Shown: in pieces, positions 10,928-22,788 of the stretch
Layout: each line of letters starts with the position of its first letter
Position numbering within the stretch: position 1 is the first letter of the stretch
Assembly: GCA_022559845.1 (NCBI GenBank)
Contig: CM040125.1
Span: forward strand, 327,429,829-327,493,828
Direction of reading: 5' to 3'
Origin: Amorphophallus konjac
Lineage: Eukaryota; Streptophyta; Magnoliopsida; Alismatales; Araceae
DNA: 64,000 bases
Program-made: the position numbers and the translations under genes
The notes under the pieces: model-generated
Seen by the model: only the letters and a program-made list of their open reading frames with translations
Databases searched by the model: none
What the model was told of the DNA's origin: nothing

Positions 10928-13346
10928 TATATAAATCCACGGTTCACAGGAAAAACGTAGGAAAATAACAAGATAGGAAATTGACGCCCTTGACTGGGTC
11001 GTCATTCCATCAATTGACGACTGCAAAAATAGTCGTCCAATTCATATTTCTGTTTGCTGAAAATAACTAAAATTCAGTTTTTAAGGAATTGGCGACTTCC
11101 ATTAAGTCTTCTATTTGGTAAGTAGCGCCCTAGTCAGGGGCGTTATATATAAAAGAAACGACATGGTATGCGTCGTTAATTCTCCTTTTTACAGAATTTG
11201 CTACGAATAATAGCAATTTTCCAATAAATATTTTGATGGCAACATGTATATGGACAGGTCAAGAAAAATAGCAGGATTCGAAATATGTGATCATGCATTA
11301 AATTAGATTACTGTTTAGATAGGTATTATATTTTTAACATATGTATTTATTAATTCATTCGAAATTGACGACTCTTCTCCCGACCGTCAGAAGAAAAATT
11401 GGCGCCCTGACGAGGGTCGCCTCTTACAAAATTTTACAGAACTTCTTCAAATCTCAGTGAAACTATATGCATGAACTAATATATAGTAATATCATTATTT
11501 ATGATGGTTTGGGCTATGTAATCTTGAGATAACCTACGGAAAACTAGAGATTATGAACTCAAACATGAGATATAAGCATGCTGTTTATGATCGTAAAAGT
11601 CTGTATTATCTTTATTAATTGAGTTTGGCAGTCAGAGAGAACACCTACCTGTTGAGTTTGCCTAGAACAACGATCGAACGAGAGAAAGATAGACGATTGG
11701 AATGAATATAACTGTAGTAGTAGCCGTAAACTGAAGAAGAAGTCTTCAGGCGAAACAACAACAAGGAAGAAGCAGCAGCTCCTCTTGTTACGACCACGAC
11801 AGAAGAAGAAGGGGTGAAGAACAACACTCTGTTTCTATCAGAGTTACTGGAATCTTAACCCACGCAATAACAGTAACCTCCAGAAGAAAGGAACAGCAAG
11901 ATGCTGAGGTGATGATAGCTTCAGCAGTACGCTGATGATGGTAATAAGACAGCAGCCTTCCTTTAGTAAGAAGAAGAAGGCTCCTTGCTCCCTTCCTGTT
12001 GTAGACTACTTCGCAGAAGGAAGAGGAAAATGGTTCTCCCACGTTTTTGTAAAAAGAAGACAATAAATAGTAGTGCAGCCCCTTTGGCCTGAAGAATAGA
12101 AGGCTCCCACGATACCTCGAATAACCTTGCAACAACAGCAGGTTGCTGGGAGAGAAGAACGTAATAGTTCATCGAAGAGGGTGGGTATTTATAGGGTTTA
12201 GGAGACCTATAGGGTTGGAGTTCGATTAGAACTTAACATACCCTTAATACCTATCTTTTGAAATGACGACTTTCAGTCGGTCGTCTTTTATGGTATACGC
12301 CTGCACCAAAGGGCGTCATTTTCCTGCCCAATACTTAGTACATATCCTAATAGTATTAGGATTTCCTTATTAACGGTATTACTACATATAACTTAAGTGT
12401 TAAAAGCTTCCGGGATTTTTATCCTTTTTTCTGGAAGTGATCTAGATGGGAAATTTTAGGGGTATGAGTTTTTCATTTTTCTCTATTTTTTCATATAATT
12501 ATTTTTCCAAAATTTCTCAATCGAAAAAATGGCACTATTCATTTTAGAATAAAATAACGACTTTTATCAAGTCATTTCTTTGGTAATTGACGCCATTGTC
12601 TTAGGCGTAACTTCCCATTTGTGATTTTCTTCAAAAACCAAAACTGTATTTATACTCTAAAAATCTTAACTATAATCCTTTCTTATACCATTTATACTTC
12701 TTATCTAACTAATTAACGACATACACAACGTCGTCTTTTTTAAAAATAACGCCTTCACTAAGAGGCGTCTATTGCCTTTTACAATTTTTTCTCAGCCTCT
12801 TAAGAACCGATATTGTGTGTATATCCCTATTTTCTCTATAACTCTTTAGCTATATACTTTGTTTGATTTTTACTAATTTATAAATAACGACTTGTATGCA
12901 GTCATTTCTTACACTAGATATGCCTATATCAAAAGGCGTCAATTGAGGTTTTGACCTTTTCTCAATGCCTTTGAAAGGACCAAAATTGTATATATGTCCA
13001 TTCTTTTATCCTTTATATATCTTTAGTGTATTTAAATCTTATATATATATCCTTCTTCTTTCTAATAAGATTATAATATAGTAAATGCAGAATATTAAAT
13101 TTTATAAATTAGTAATAAAATATAAATTGACATTTTCTTCAAGATTTAATGATTCTTAATTCAATAAAAATTATGTTGTGCATTTAATGCTTACATAAAA
13201 TAACATGTTATTCTTAAATTTACACGAGTTCTTTTGTAAGACTTATAAGGACGTAAGCGGGTTATGTACAAGGTCTGGGCCTCGTTTGTTTATTAATTTT
13301 AATTTATTTAAATCTCTTAGTCCTTTAATTTATCAGGGTTGCTACA
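9492..13346 (-). repeat. Element C right (5') LTR
   Basis: Starts TGTCACGCCCCGAACC and ends GGGTTGCTACA; about 3855 bp. It matches the left LTR throughout with scattered substitutions, including the (AT)n run near 10898-10924 and the palindrome array. Confidence 0.93.
12186..12194 (-). promoter_or_regulatory. Putative TATA box, element C right LTR
   Basis: Minus-strand CTATAAATA. This is the LTR that would drive the element's transcript. Confidence 0.5.
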
Positions 13347-13351
13347 ATTTA

Positions 13352-14230
13352 TTAATTGAGATTTGTTAGATTTATTTGATTTATTTATTTGTTGCGTAAG
13401 CGTGCCAGTCACTTGCGTGACAGATTTATTGTGCGCTCGATCTGACTTGGTCAGACGAAAGTGGAGTCTGTGTCGAGACCAGAAGTCTGTCATACCGTAA
13501 AGGCTATGACGTTAATTACATCCTTCGGGAAGGAGGAAAACCCTTGATTAATTGTCAAGATAAAGAACCACTGGGGCTGAGTAGGTATATATGTGTATGC
13601 AAATTAAAAAGATGATATTACGCAATGCAAGATCTAGACATACATTCACGCATGCAATGCAATCACATTTATTGGCCTGACCCCCAGTACTGGGCAGAGG
13701 ACGTATGTTCGAGGACCACCATCACGCATAGTGAGAGCTTTCAGCCAGACCTAATCTGACCTTCCGCAAATCACCATTTGATATATCGAGAGGTCAGTAC
13801 AATGATAAACATGCGTATCCATGTATGTATATATAGATGCATGAGGAAGTGTAAAGAGAGCAAACCCAAGAGAGAATTATTATTGCAATCATCACCATTC
13901 TTATTACTCATTTACAAGATGACCATGAGTTAGGCATGTTGAAAGGGCAGACTATCAACCCAAAAGGGGGCAATTGATTTGCAAGAGCAACAAAGACCGT
14001 TGGGGATAGCACTTAACACCTAAGTGGAAAGCCAAGAAGGGATAGGTTGGGGTATGGAGTCGACTCCTCAGCCATGGAGTCGACTCTGTGCGTGAAGAGC
14101 AATAGAAGGATTAATAAAAGCATGAGCAGAGGCTAATACGGTATGGGGGATGCACAGAGGTTAATCCGACGTGGAATGCGAGAAGAGAGGGTAATCCGGC
14201 ACGACAGAAAAGGGTTGAGAGAGTATTACA
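13352..14230 (-). repeat. Element B left (3') LTR, part 2
   Basis: Continues the LTR after element C. It matches 25261-25714 up to about 13812, where the right copy is interrupted by G. The proposed far end near 14230 (TATTACA), just before purine-rich minus-strand AAGAGGGAGACAA, is inference; the full LTR would be about 0.93 kb. No gene is seen here. Confidence 0.6.
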
Positions 14231-14239
14231 GGAGAGTAT

Positions 14240-15384
14240 TGTCTCCCTCTTAACTTTACGGGCTTTTCTCTTCTTTTTCTGCTATTTCTTGGATGGTGTC
14301 TGCCCCCAGAACAGGTTGTTATCTTTTTCTGCTACTTTCTCCGACTCTTCTTTTTGTTCTATGGAAAGCTGTTCTAACTCCTCCCATGGGACATGGTCTT
14401 TAATTAGCAACAACTGCAACTTGGGCTGTTCATATTCATCTAGCATATTTATGTAGGCTTGAAGTCGTCAGATTTGTGGGCTAATTTCTTTATTTACCGG
14501 CAACGGAGTCTGTCTCCTCCGGTTGTGAGTGGGTATTCTAATCACTACCGATTGATTCGACCAGACTAGTGCTGGAGTTGGTGGAGCTTGCCGTGATGTC
14601 ACACCATAGAATAGTACCCCTGCTACTGGGCGGGGTGGAAGCTTCTTTTTGTTTTTCAAAGGGACCTGCTGCCATCCCTGCTGTTCTTTCAAGGGAGCTA
14701 GAAAACATGCTTCATAAGTGTGTTGGGTGCTAGACTTTGCAACTTTTTCTGGCAATGCCTGGTATAGAGATACCATGTTGGCAGTTACTCAATTCATTGG
14801 TGCTTCATGAGGCTGCGAAGGATCAACTTTGTACTCCCCCATCTCGAGTTCACCCTTCTTTATCAAGCCCTCGATGACATCCTTGAATACATAGCAATTT
14901 TCAATCGGATGCCCTAGCATCTGATGATAGGGGCAGAATCTTGGATTGTCTCTTCTCTTCAAGTCCTCCGGCCTTTTTGGCTCAGGCAGGGTAATCTTGT
15001 TGTACTGGGTAACCTAGTCAAATAGGACTTTAGTCTTCCCTTTGGGAAAAGAGTAAGCCTTCTTCATTCTGTCCCTGAGAGAGGGACCCTCCCTCTTTTC
15101 TTCTGTTTTATCAAGCTGAGGGGCAACTGTGTTCTTTCCCTTGTCTCTTTGCTATTCAAATGTTTTGATGTCGAGGGTATTTGCTTCTTTAGGCGGCTGG
15201 CGCCCCTCGGCTGCTTTTGCTTTCTGTATGGTGACATTGGCTGTTGTCGAGGCATGCTTTGCCAGGAAAGCTGCAATATCAGCCACCACGTTGTTCAAGC
15301 GGTCAAATGACCGTATTTCCATACCAATCATCTTCTCCAGTACCTCCCTCCCGAGGTTCTGCTTGCAAGTTTGTACAGCGTCCT
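14240..15384 (-). pseudogene. gag: Element B gag, 3' part
   Basis: Continuation of the gag interrupted at 22789/15384 by element D. Reading down the minus strand: a VADIAAFLAKHAST segment, a charged linker, then the knuckle-like FCPYHQMLGHPIENCYVFKD followed by VIEGLIKKGELEMGEYK, a layout typical of Gypsy gag. The C-terminal part is Pro/Gln-rich and runs to about 14240. Several in-frame stops are visible (after IKTFE, after VLFD, after EAPMN, at 14466-14468, and TAG near 14295), so it is dead. No protease or reverse transcriptase follows. Confidence 0.75.
15380..15384. other. Target site duplication of element D (left)
   Basis: GTCCT, matching GTCCT at 22789-22793 on the other side. Confidence 0.8.
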
Positions 15385-17641
15385 GGATGTGGCACCACCT
15401 TGGGGGTGGCAGCCACTCGGCCGAGGACCTTGGACCTACAATTGCAAGCAAGTAACTTTGAGCGACGAACTCACTATAGCGGACCGACTTGCGTAGCGAT
15501 CACGGTTGCTTGTAGGCAAATCGGTGATGGTGGGAAGGGTCCGAGGTGGGACCTTGCTGCTCCAGGGGTATGGCTAGCTTGGGACAGATCCCTAAGGGCC
15601 TGGGATGCCCAATTTCACGGGCGGCCAACACGCCGAGGGCGTGGGATGTAGTGTCTCGCTCACAACTCACCCGCGGTAATCATTCACCCAATAGCATTTT
15701 GAGACCGGGCGCTCACTCACCGTCCAACGGAGCTAGGTAGCAATACTAATTAAGTGGAATATAGACCAGCAAGGAGAGTGGCCAGAAGCTCACCTGGTCG
15801 ATATGAAGATGCCGATCTCGGCCGGAGACGAGGCGAGCGGGGAAGCGTGGGTATACCCAGCACGCTGCGTCCGTGTAGCTCTAACCTGAAAATTTAGAAT
15901 AGTACACAACTACGCCTCTCGCAGGAGGGGGATCTCGGGGTGGGGATTAACTTGTATTACACCCAAAACTACCTCCACATAGGGGGGGGCTGTAAGCCAG
16001 CCAGGCGGGGTGGGGAAATCTATGCTAGAAACCAAAATGCGAGGAGGCCGTCGATTCTGTCCACTCTCTAGAACAGTGGACAGACTGTCGTTGTTGGCGC
16101 CGCTACAGACTCACTCAAACTCCGTTTGTAACAAAACTAGTGCCAAAACCTTCTGGGTTGGCCCAAGAGGACGTCAGAATTATTGGGGAATTTCCTGACA
16201 TTGTCGGTGGCCGAGACAAGGGCTGGACCAGGGCCGAACTGTTCTGGCGCTGACTGCTCTCAGGTTGCTGCTGCTGGAAGATGAAGGAGCCATGAACCCT
16301 CCCGGTGTCCGAATGATGCGGGACCAGAACCGCTGTGTCCGTGGACGAGTCTTCTTTCCTCCGAGACCAACAGCGCTGTCGGAAGATGTCGGAGCTGATC
16401 GTGGAGGTTTAAACAGTAGGGGGGTCAGTTCACACTCAGAGAAACTGACCTGACGCACCTTGGAAGAAAATTTGTAACTTTTGATGCCGAGGTCCTAAAT
16501 TCACCCTACTTCTTGGGGATGACAGAGGACTTGTAGGGGAAGCCCTCAGCCAAGTGGCACTCCAAGAATCACAGGAATCAGATCGTGGGAGCCTCTGCAA
16601 TCCTTCTCTGGTTGTCTGCCTGGGAGGAGCTGCGTAGGGCACCGAGAATCGCTCCTCTGGACAGCTTCGGTGTTGGGTGAAGATGAAACAACCTCGGCTA
16701 CGAATCTGACTGGACGATGATTTCGACGATATATGGTGCACCTCCTGGAGCCTCATGATGACGCCGCGGCACTCTCTGCAATCTGCTGGTACTCTGCTGC
16801 TTATGACCTAGACCTCAGGCTGATTGGGAGTGGGGGTAAGAGGGGAGAATGGGCAAGGGAGGTTGATGGCTAGGCCGGGGGGGTGCAACCTAGATGGTAA
16901 GGGGGTGATGGGGAAGGGGGGAAACAGCCAGCCAGGGGAGGGAAATTCAAATTTGGCCTAGGGTGTGAGCCCCTTCAGCCTTGGGGAGATGGAAGGGTGG
17001 TTGGGAAAGGGTAGTGGGTGGTTGGTGGTTGGAGGGTGGAGTAGGGAGTGGTGGATGCTACCTTGGGGTTGGAGGGGAATTGAATGGATGTATGGGGAAG
17101 GAGGGAGGGGTCTTAATGAGAGGTGAATGGGGAGGAGAGAGAGAAATTTCAAATTTTAGGGGTGGGGAAGAGAGAAAGAGAGGGGGAACCCCCTTAGAGA
17201 GAGAGAGAGAGATATGAGAGAGATATATCAAGAGAGGGAGGGGAGATAAAATTCCAAGGGAATTTCTAATTTCATTGATCATCAAAGGTTACAAATGAGA
17301 GAGGGGATGGGGCTATTTATAGACTCCATACTTTTCCTAGGACCAAATTGACCCTGACTAAACAACTAATGACCAAAGCAGTCCAAGGAGGGTGCCCCTG
17401 GGCCTAGCCCATTGAATTGGGCCCAATAACCTATCAAACCAACATTATGACAACTAACTTAGGTAAATGACCCACTAACCTAGGTACTTGACTCAAATAA
17501 AGGGAAAATTACATAGTTTATGACTCAAATAAAATATAAAAATTACATGACTAGACTTAGAAAAATATGACAAACACAATGGCACATGCGACGAACAATC
17601 CGAGCCTCAAAAATGTGGAGGGACAAGGGATGCCCCCATCA
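15385..17641 (-). repeat. Element D left (3') LTR
   Basis: About 2257 bp, GGATGTGGCACC to GCCCCCATCA. A GA-rich tract near 17130-17230 precedes the TATA region. It matches 20553-22788 with scattered differences and a few indels. Confidence 0.9.
17314..17321 (-). promoter_or_regulatory. Putative TATA box, element D left LTR
   Basis: Minus-strand TATAAATA, conserved at 22459-22466 in the other LTR. Confidence 0.5.
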
Positions 17642-18240
17642 TACCCCCGGGGTTGGGAAAACTCGACCTCATCTAGTATGGGTCCACCGGGGAAGTAGTA
17701 CACCAAATGCAGCTCCGGGCAAGCCACGATCTCCTAACTCAGCTCTGCGTCCCTAGTCGGGGGACGGCTCTTCAGCCTCTCAAGGTAGATCGGGCACACC
17801 CTCTTGCCGGTGATGGTACTCTGCTTGCCTAGTATTGCCTCCGTGTGCTCACGTCGGGCTCTCAAGCTGATTGGTGGAGGCTCTCCGAAGGTGTCACTCT
17901 CAAAGGTAGGTAGAGGCTCGAGGCACTCACTAGGATCCATCGCGGTGCCCGTATAGGGTGCCGGGTCCGCCACGTGAGAAGTGGGGTATATCCCGTAACT
18001 CATCGGTAAGTCCAACCCGTGAGACGGGTTGCCAAAGCCACTCGGAACTCGGGAAGGTCCAAGTCCTCATGGCCTCGATTTGGAGGTGACTCTAGGGTAG
18101 AGCCACTCCAATGTCACCATCACCAAGTTGCCTACTTGGAATCCCAAGTGGCTCTTACGAGCTTTTTTCTGCTCCTTGTGAAGCTCACCGCTCATCGCGA
18201 ATTGCTTGCGTGTATGCTCATGCCATGCATCATGATGCGG
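17642..18240 (-). pseudogene. Element D remnant of pol 3' end (integrase C-terminal, GPY/F-like)
   Basis: Reading down the minus strand: HEHTRKQFAMSGELHKEQKK, then FQVGNLVMV, then after a stop LTGW, DLPMSYGIYPTSHVADPAPY, and further on CPIYLERLKSRPPTRDAELS. The first two match the Gypsy integrase tail (normally ...F.VGDLVMV). LPMSYGIYPTSHVADPAPY matches the usual LP.SYGISPtFNVADL.PY block. The last resembles an LVRWKGRPP-type chromodomain-like ending. Stops and a frame change lie near 18060 and 17734. This shows D descends from a full Gypsy element and fixes its orientation. Confidence 0.65.
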
Positions 18241-18259
18241 TGAGTGGGTGTGAAAGAGG

Positions 18260-18520
18260 ATAGTGTGCAAAGATGGACCGGGACAACCATATATAGACCT
18301 ATCATGCATTGATGTGATGAAGACTTTTATGGACTCAGGGGGACCGGGGCATCCATAGGTGGATCTATCATGCATGGGGGTGGCAAATGCTGGGGGCCCC
18401 GGGCATCCTTGAATGCTCCTAACATGTGTAAGACCAATGATGAATGGGGGAGGGCCGTTACACCCAAATATGGACCAATCATACATCCTTCTTAACATGT
18501 GGGTGACATGAATGAGTGGA
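18260..18520 (-). repeat. Four imperfect repeats encoding RSIYGCPGPP
   Basis: In the frame 18765-18067 a ~20-residue unit recurs four times: WSIFGCNGPPPF, RSIQGCPGPPAF, RSTYGCPGPPES and RSIYGCPGPSLH. At DNA level the unit is about 60-70 bp with a conserved CATGCATGATAG-like core. Its role is unknown; it may be a tandem repeat in non-coding DNA that happens to be open. Confidence 0.55.
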
Positions 18521-20552
18521 CCCGACGTACTAATCATGCCAAGTGGTGTGATATGCCAAGACATATGTATTCCTATCTTAAAGTTGACTTCCATGTGCGG
18601 GTTTGTGGGTTGGCCTTTGAGCTTCCACCTGAAAGGGTCGAAGGGATCTAGGAAGGTGGACATCATGGAGAGAGGCACTTCCTTGTTCTCTAGGTGTAGA
18701 TCTTCCATGGTCATGGCTACCCTTGTATCACCCGGGACTTGGAAGAGGTGGGCTAGGTCTAACATAGTTTGTGAGGGTAGGAAGGAGTGGGTGGTAAGTG
18801 ATGCGGTTAGGCCACATGGGTTCCTGGGCTCCCATTGGGAGGGATCAAAAGGATCAACATAAGTGTACCCGGGGGAAAGGAGCTATAAGTTTTATCTCAT
18901 CAACCTCAAGGTCCTCACAATATGGTGGTGGATCATCCTCCTCTAATGAAATAATTGGTCCGAAGTCTTTGGTGGGTGGGTCGGCCATGAGGGGATGGCT
19001 TGGATTTCTACCTGATATAAAGAACTCTAATTCGAGGATAAGGTCGGGCTCATCGGGTGTGGGGAGGAATAGTAGGAGGTCGCTAATATAGCAACCAACG
19101 GGTGAAAATCGAGGTGATAGACCCAACACATAGGTGTAGGAGGTCAAGGGTCCTAGGTCGGTCGGCCATTATGGTCAACATGCTAGTCAACTCCATTTGC
19201 CATGCTAGGCCCTTAAGAAGATCCCCTAATGTCTCCACTTGGTAAGATGATTGGATGGTGGTGTGATAGGAGAGGGGCACTATAGGGAGGTGTCGCTCCA
19301 TGGGTAGAAGGTATGCGTGCAAGCTATGGAGGACGGGGTTTACCTTGAGCCATTTGAGTAGGGGCCCATCTATGGTTATGGTGCCATGAGTGAAGGCAAG
19401 TGGCCCTTTATGGTCCGAGCTATGTGAAGGGGAGATTTGAGGCTCTTCCTCACCATTGGTGTGTACTTGGGTTTCCACGAAGTTGGGGAGGGATTCTAGG
19501 TTAGTATATGTTCCGTGTGGATGGGTGTGGTCTCCTTTCCCAAGGGAATGGGAAGTCTTTTGGGGGTGGGGTGATGATGGTTGGTGCATGGTGTACCCGG
19601 GGTGGTGGGTAATGGAAACTTGGGTTAGGATTGGGTGGGGAAGTAGTGGAGGCCTAGGACATGGTAGAGTTGGGGTCGGGAGTGGGAGATGGGTTGGGTG
19701 AGGAGGATTGGGTTGGTTGGTCTTGGGAGGTGTGTCTTTATAGGGGAAGATGGAGGGACGGAGGCGAGGGCCAAAGGGGTTTGAGTAGTGTAGGTTGGTT
19801 GAGGGGGTTTAGGTTGGGGTGTGGGGGCCCTTATGGGGTAGATTGAGAGGCGGAGGCCGAGACCACTTGGGTTTTAGTGGGAAGGGTTTGGACGGGTGGG
19901 GTTGGAGGAGTGGGAGTGCTCCTCAGGTTGTGGTTCTCCGAGTAGGAAGGAGAGGGTCGGAGAGTGTAGGTTTTCCAAGCCGGCCTTCATCTCTTCCCAA
20001 GTGCCAATCGGGGCTTCCCCGCGGATCCTCCTTAAACCTCAACCATTAGCCAATGAGTTTTGGCTTGCTTGGAGAGGTGCATTTTGGCTAGTCTCACTTC
20101 CTCTCTTCGGCCAAGGGGTACCAATCAAAGTATTGGCCTATCAAAAATTCCCAATCTAGATAGAGGCTTGGGTTGCAGGATCCCTCAAAGGCGGGGGTTT
20201 TGATTTTCAAAAGCGCCAAGAGGTGGTCAACCGGATTTTTCCGGGGGTAACTCTCATCTATTCTTGGTGCAGGCCCATTTCCCTCAAGTCGGTCGAGTCA
20301 GAACTTGATGTCTTCTAGCCGATAAAAGACATTAGGTAGGGTTTTTATGATGGAGTTGATGCCGCCCACTTTGTTGGCAGCGGAGCTTCCATGAGGATTT
20401 GGGCCTTTTGGGAAAGGTGATGGGGATGGGTATGACGGGTGTGAAATGGCCATTCTAGTGGACAAGGGGGAGGTATCGGGTGACTCGAAATGCATATGCA
20501 TCCTAGGACCTACTTGTGGAGAGACAAGTTGTGAACTTGCTCTGATATCACT
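18521..20552 (-). other. Element D internal region, no recognisable gene
   Basis: Minus-strand ORFs (20501-20298, 19589-19083, 19147-18854) are Pro/His/Ser-rich and match no family I recognise. The plus-strand Gly/Trp-rich ORFs are their antisense. Bases 20298-20501 lie where gag would start but lack any gag motif. Confidence 0.5.
20539..20550 (-). other. Element D primer binding site
   Basis: Minus-strand TGATATCAGAGC, two bases from the LTR. It differs by one base from the initiator-Met site TGGTATCAGAGC. Confidence 0.8.
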
Positions 20553-22788
20553 TGATGTGGCACCACCTTGGGGGTGGCAGCCACTCGGGCGATGACCTTG
20601 GACCTACAATTGCAAGCAAGTAACTTTGAGCGGCGGACTCACTATAGCGGACCGACTCGCGTAGCGATCACATTTGCTTGTAGGCAAACCGGCGATGGTG
20701 GGAAGGGTCCGAGGTGGGACCTTGCTGCTCCATGGGGTATGGCTAGCTTGGGATGGACGCCTAAGGGCCTGGGATGCCCAATTTCATGGGCGGCCAGCAC
20801 GCCGAGGGCGTGGGATGTAGTGTCTCGCTCACAACTCACCCGCGGTGATCATTCACACAATAGCATTTTGAGAGCAGGCGCTCACTCACCGTCCAACGGA
20901 GCTAGGTAGCAATACTAATAAAGCGGAATATAGACCAGCAAGGAGAGTGGCCAGAAGCTCACCTGGTCGGCATGAAGATGCCGATCTCGGTCGGAGACGA
21001 GGCGAGCGGGGAAGCGTGGGTATACCCCGCACGCTGCGTCGGTGTAGCTCTAACCTGAAATTTTAGAATAGTACACCACTACGCCTCTCGTAGGAGGGGG
21101 ATCTCGGGGTGGGGATTAACTTGTATTACACCCAAAACTACCTCCACGCAGGGAGGGGCTGTAAGCCGGCCAGGCGGGGTGGGGAAATCTATGCTAGAAA
21201 CCAAAATGTGAGGAGGCCATCGATTCTGTCCACTCTCTAGAACAGTGGATAGACAGTCACTGTTGGCACCGCTACAAACTCACCTGAACTCTATTTGTGA
21301 CGAAACTAGCACCAAAACCTCCTGGGTTGGCCCAGGAGGATGTCAGAATTATTGGGGAATTTCTTGACATTTTCGATGGCTGGGACAACGGCTGGAGCAG
21401 GTCCAAACTGTTATGGCACTGACTGCTCTCAGGTTGCTTCTGCTAGAAGATGAATGTGCCACAAACACTCCTAATGTCTGAATGATGCGGGACCAGAACC
21501 GCTGTGTCCGTGGACGAGTCTTCTTTCCGTCGGTACCAACGGCGCCGTCGGCAGATGTCAGAGCTGATCGTGAAGGCCCAAACAGTAGGGGGGTCGATTA
21601 AGGCTCAAAGAAACTGACCTAACGCAACCTTAGAAAGAAAATTTGGAACTGTTGATGCCGAGGTCCTAAATTCGCTATGCTTCTTGGGGATGACATAGGA
21701 CTTATAGGGGAATCCCTCAGCCAAGTGGCGCTCCAAGAATCACAGGAATCAGACCGTGGGAGCCTATGCAATCCTTCTCTGGTTGTCTGCCTGGGAGGAG
21801 CTGCGCAGGTCGCCGAGAATCGCTCCTCTGGACAGCTCCGGTGTCGGGTAAAGACAAAACAACCTCGGCTGCGAATCTGATTGGACGACGATTCCGACGA
21901 TATATGGTGCACCTCCTGAAGCCTCACGATGACGCCGCGGCACTCTCTGCAATCTGCTGGTACTCTGCTGCCTGTGACCTAGAGCTGGGGGGGGTAAGAG
22001 AGGGGAGAATGGGAAAGGGAGGTTGATGGCTAGGGGGGGTGCGACCTAGATGGTAAGGGGGTGATGGGGAAGGGAGGGAAACAGCCAGCAAGGGGAGGGA
22101 AATTCAAATTTGGCCTAGGGTTTGAGCCCCTTCAGCCTTGGAGAGATGGAAGGGTGCTTGGGAAAGGGTAGTGGGTGGTTGGAGGGTGGAGTAGGGAGTG
22201 GTGGATGCTACCTTGGGGTTGGAGGGGAATTGAATGGATGTATGGGGAAGGGGGGAGGGGTCTTAATGAGAGGTGAATGGGGAGGAGAGAGAGAAATTTT
22301 GAAATTTAGGGGTGGGGGAAGAGAGAGAGAGGGGGGACCCCCTCAGAGAGAGAGAGATATGAGAGAGAGATATCAAGAGAGGGAGGGGAGATAAAATTCC
22401 AAGGGAATTTCTAATTTCATTGATCATCAAAGGTTACAAATGAGAGAGGGTATGGGGCTATTTATAGACTCCATACTTTTCTTAGGACCAAATTGACCCT
22501 GACAAAACAACTAATGACCAAAGCAGTCCAAGGGAGGGTGCCCCTGGGCCTACCCCATTGAATTGGACCCAATAACCTATCCAACCAACCGTATGACAAT
22601 TAACTTAGGTAAATGACCCACTAACCTAGGTACTTGACTCAAATAAAGGGAAAATTACATAATTTATGACTCAAATAAAATATAAAAATTACATGACTAG
22701 ACTTAGAAAAACATGACAAACACATTGGCACATGCCGACGAACAATCTGAGCCTCGAAAATGTGGAGGGGCAAGGGATGCCCCCATCA
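20553..22788 (-). repeat. Element D right (5') LTR
   Basis: About 2236 bp, TGATGTGGCACC to CCCCCATCA. TGATG and CATCA are perfect terminal inverted repeats. GTCCT follows at 22789-22793. Confidence 0.9.
22459..22466 (-). promoter_or_regulatory. Putative TATA box, element D right LTR
   Basis: Minus-strand TATAAATA. This is the 5' LTR copy. Confidence 0.5.

Larger units (their letters stand above)
4291..13346 (-). mobile_element. Element C: complete TR-GAG type Gypsy element
   Basis: Complete 9056-bp element flanked by ATTTA at 4286-4290 and 13347-13351. It has two near-identical ~3.86 kb LTRs, an initiator-Met-type primer site, an intact gag and a polypurine tract, but only 1.34 kb of internal DNA and no pol. 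This is the architecture described as TR-GAG (terminal repeats plus gag only), which relies on enzymes from autonomous relatives. The gag resembles Del/Tekay-type chromoviruses. The two LTRs differ at 7 positions in the first ~330 bases by eye, suggesting a fairly recent insertion. Confidence 0.93.
15385..22788 (-). mobile_element. Element D: internally deleted Gypsy LTR element
   Basis: LTRs start TGATG (left copy mutated to GGATG) and end CATCA, flanked by GTCCT. It is on the minus strand, because the primer site adjoins the right LTR. The internal 2.9 kb has no gag core or reverse transcriptase, but its 3' end keeps the tail of a Gypsy pol. It is therefore a non-autonomous, deleted element (LARD-like). 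It splits element B's gag in frame-continuous fashion, which confirms the insertion. Confidence 0.87.

Noticed and set aside
19456..20159. Gly/Trp-rich plus-strand ORFs in element D
   Set aside because: Low-complexity antisense frames with no motif or conserved start.
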